Shown here: in pieces, positions 62,992 to 64,000 of the stretch
How positions within the stretch are numbered: the first letter of the stretch is position 1
Layout of the letters: the number at the start of each line of letters is the position of its first letter
Assembly: GCA_963693365.1 (NCBI GenBank)
Contig: CAVNZM010000003.1
Coordinates: 6,944,001 to 7,008,000 of the forward strand
Reading direction: 5' to 3'
DNA: 64,000 nucleotides
Source: Amoebidium appalachense
Taxonomy: Eukaryota > Ichthyosporea
The notes under the pieces: generated by a model
Told to the model about the DNA's origin: nothing
Seen by the model: the letters and a program-made list of their open reading frames with translations, nothing else
The model's database searches: none
Made by a program: the position numbers and the translations under genes

Positions 62992-63369
62992 ATGAACGCG
63001 GCCATGGCCAACGTCAACGGTATTCCACTGGCGCCCACACCCACGCAGGCGGCCGTGTACGGCTACAAGCTGGCACCCGAGGCCGAGTACGAGGCTGCCT
63101 ACGCGGCCCCCTACCGGGCACGGCACACGGACGCCGCCTTCCAGGCCGGCGTGTACGGTGTGCCCTTCAGCCGGCTGCCGACCTTCAACAACCTGCCCAC
63201 CGACAACCACGTGCCCTCCATGCCCGGCAGGAGCGGTCTGGGCAGCAGGGGGCTCCCCCTCAACAGCAAGTCCTACTATGTCGACTTTACGCCCGTGAGG
63301 GTGGGGCACAGCAGTGACCCCCAGGGCAGCTTTGCCCGGCAACCCATGGCGCAGTACGCTGCGAAATAA
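62992..63369 (+). CDS. small PLV protein downstream of the MCP (125 aa)
   Basis: Start ATG 62992 (MNAAMANVNGIPLAP), 43 nt after the MCP stop. The spacer holds a short hairpin (CTTTGA/TCAAAG) and an AAATTGTGTGGGC word like the motif before other viral genes. The protein is Ala/Pro/Tyr-rich with little charge (AAVYGYKLAPEAEYEAAYAA) and a Gly/Pro-rich second half. An AATAAA polyadenylation hexamer overlaps the stop at 63368-63373. No family is recognised; a minor virion protein next to the MCP is plausible. Confidence 0.6.
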   Translation: MNAAMANVNGIPLAPTPTQAAVYGYKLAPEAEYEAAYAAPYRARHTDAAFQAGVYGVPFSRLPTFNNLPTDNHVPSMPGRSGLGSRGLPLNSKSYYVDFTPVRVGHSSDPQGSFARQPMAQYAAK

Positions 63370-63402
63370 TAAACACCAGTTTACAACAACACCGTGTCCA
63401 CC

Positions 63403-63708
63403 ATGTCCCCCAACGTGCAGCAGCCTCATGGGCACGCTGATGACTTGGACTCTGAGACGAGTAGGGTTTGGCCCCTGGGCAGGTACACTGCCAAGTACCA
63501 GTACCCGGAAGACGTGCATTCAGGCAAGTGGCGGGAGACCACCGTTGGGTACTTTGGGACTCCCAAACTTTCACTACTCCGACATAGCTACAAGGCGTTG
63601 GTCAGGGGTGGGGTTGAGGCATTTTTCAAGAAGGCCCACACATATCTGGACCCCAACCAGCCACCTTTGTCCGTGGGGAGGCCGAGGTGGTGCTTGGCGG
63701 CCATGTAA
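63403..63708 (+). CDS. small ORF, possibly the truncated last viral gene (101 aa)
   Basis: Start ATG 63403 (MSPNVQQPHGHADDLDSE). The first ~60 residues (RVWPLGRYTAKYQYPEDVHS) look protein-like. The last ~40 codons are antisense to the retroelement-like ORF on the minus strand (63588-64000) and may not be authentic. If that ORF was inserted, the viral gene has been cut at about 63590. Confidence 0.4.
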   Translation: MSPNVQQPHGHADDLDSETSRVWPLGRYTAKYQYPEDVHSGKWRETTVGYFGTPKLSLLRHSYKALVRGGVEAFFKKAHTYLDPNQPPLSVGRPRWCLAAM

Positions 63709-64000
63709 TGGGTCCAAGCTTGGATCCAAATGACGAGTGAACGCAGGGGAACGGGTTTGTCTTGGCGAAAAGTCTCGATGCTGCCGTCGTCGGCCATGCG
63801 CAGATGCTGACCTTTCTTGGATGGGGCCAGGAGGGCGGCGGGGGTGAACTTATACAGGTCGACGAAACGATTGGCGCGCAAATCTGCCAGCACATCCGCG
63901 GGGGGAAGCGGGAGTGTGCCCGGCTGAATGTCGCCAGTGTTCTCACCTGTGGGGGGTGCGGGCAGGGCAGGTAGGTCTAGGTCAGGGCCGAGATGCAGCC
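63588..64000 (-). CDS. retroelement gag-like ORF, running off the window (partial)
   Basis: The minus-strand frame is open from the window edge to a stop at 63588, about 137 codons, with no start in view. A Pro-rich lead (PALPAPPTGENTGDIQPG) is followed by ADVLADLRANRFVDLYKF, a basic stretch, then PVPLRSLVIWIQAWTHYMAA. The layout 'FVDL, then a linker, then W-I-x-A-W-x-x-Y' resembles the conserved segment of gag-like proteins of DIRS/tyrosine-recombinase and related retroelements. The match is by pattern and the element type is not certain. It would imply a retroelement next to or inside the viral segment. Confidence 0.4.
   Translation of the reverse strand, partial: LHLGPDLDLPALPAPPTGENTGDIQPGTLPLPPADVLADLRANRFVDLYKFTPAALLAPSKKGQHLRMADDGSIETFRQDKPVPLRSLVIWIQAWTHYMAAKHHLGLPTDKGGWLGSRYVWAFLKNASTPPLTNAL

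Larger units (their letters stand above)
58450..63590. mobile_element. endogenous polinton-like virus (PLV) segment, partial
   Basis: A 5-kb gene-dense, intronless block with a double-jelly-roll major capsid protein, an A32-like packaging ATPase, a penton-like candidate and several small ORFs. Tight spacing, overlapping genes and a divergent promoter are viral in style. There is no polymerase, integrase, protease or terminal inverted repeat in view, against 15-25 kb usual for complete PLVs. It is either a remnant or truncated by the gap, by the retroelement-like ORF at the right, or by the window edge. Confidence 0.85.

Noticed and set aside
61755-63044. 429-aa minus-strand ORF opposite the MCP
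   Set aside because: Antisense shadow of a GC-rich coding region; the plus frame shows conserved capsid blocks while this frame has no recognisable features.

Overview
This window is a eukaryotic nuclear scaffold in two very different parts, joined across a run of exactly 500 Ns (56812-57311). The left part (1-56811) carries intron-rich host genes. Their introns are packed with (CA/GT)n, (CT)n, (CCCA)n and very long poly-C/poly-G tracts. The right part (57312-64000) is compact, GC-rich in its gene-dense stretch, free of microsatellites and apparently intronless. It encodes a double-jelly-roll major capsid protein and an A32/FtsK-HerA packaging ATPase, the hallmark pair of polinton-like viruses (PLVs). 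The host is probably a unicellular eukaryote, an alga or other protist, because endogenous PLVs are common there. Nothing in the sequence fixes the lineage.

Left part. A complete four-exon eIF3i gene lies on the minus strand (1946-5785). About 4.5 kb of microsatellite-rich spacer follows. A complete 12-exon gene for the catalytic subunit of serine palmitoyltransferase (LCB2/SPTLC2, minus, 10260-20688) stands head-to-head with a WRAP53/TCAB1 WD40 gene (plus). This divergent pair sits in a tandem segmental duplication: copy 1 about 11076-26001, truncated copy 2 about 26002-31389, copy 3 about 31390-46617. Because of where the breakpoints fall, the only complete SPTLC2 uses copy 1 plus unique sequence to its left. 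The only complete WRAP53 (42003-55885, 13 exons) uses copy 3 plus unique sequence to its right. Everything between is truncated duplicate: WRAP53 exons 1-4, SPTLC2 exons 6-11 and SPTLC2 exons 1-10. Copies differ almost only in homopolymer and microsatellite length, so they are either very recent or an assembly artefact.

Several structures involve introns. A small repeat element occurs in five introns of the two genes, always in sense orientation. A 51-nt tandem triplication of the acceptor of SPTLC2 exon 8 includes the start of the exon. An 18-nt array starts at intron position +5 of SPTLC2 intron 3. A 31-bp array of about 1 kb ends exactly on the acceptor of WRAP53 exon 10. A 43-bp minisatellite runs up to the branch-point region of WRAP53 intron 2.

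Right part. Reading left to right: a protein fragment cut by the gap; an AT-richer spacer; a jelly-roll/penton-like minor capsid candidate; three small or coiled-coil proteins; a palindromic divergent promoter; a small Cys-rich zinc-binding protein; the packaging ATPase; the major capsid protein; and two more small ORFs. At the right edge an antisense, retroelement gag-like ORF runs off the window and overlaps the last viral ORF. No DNA polymerase, integrase or protease is visible, so the viral element is partial or continues into the gap or beyond the window.
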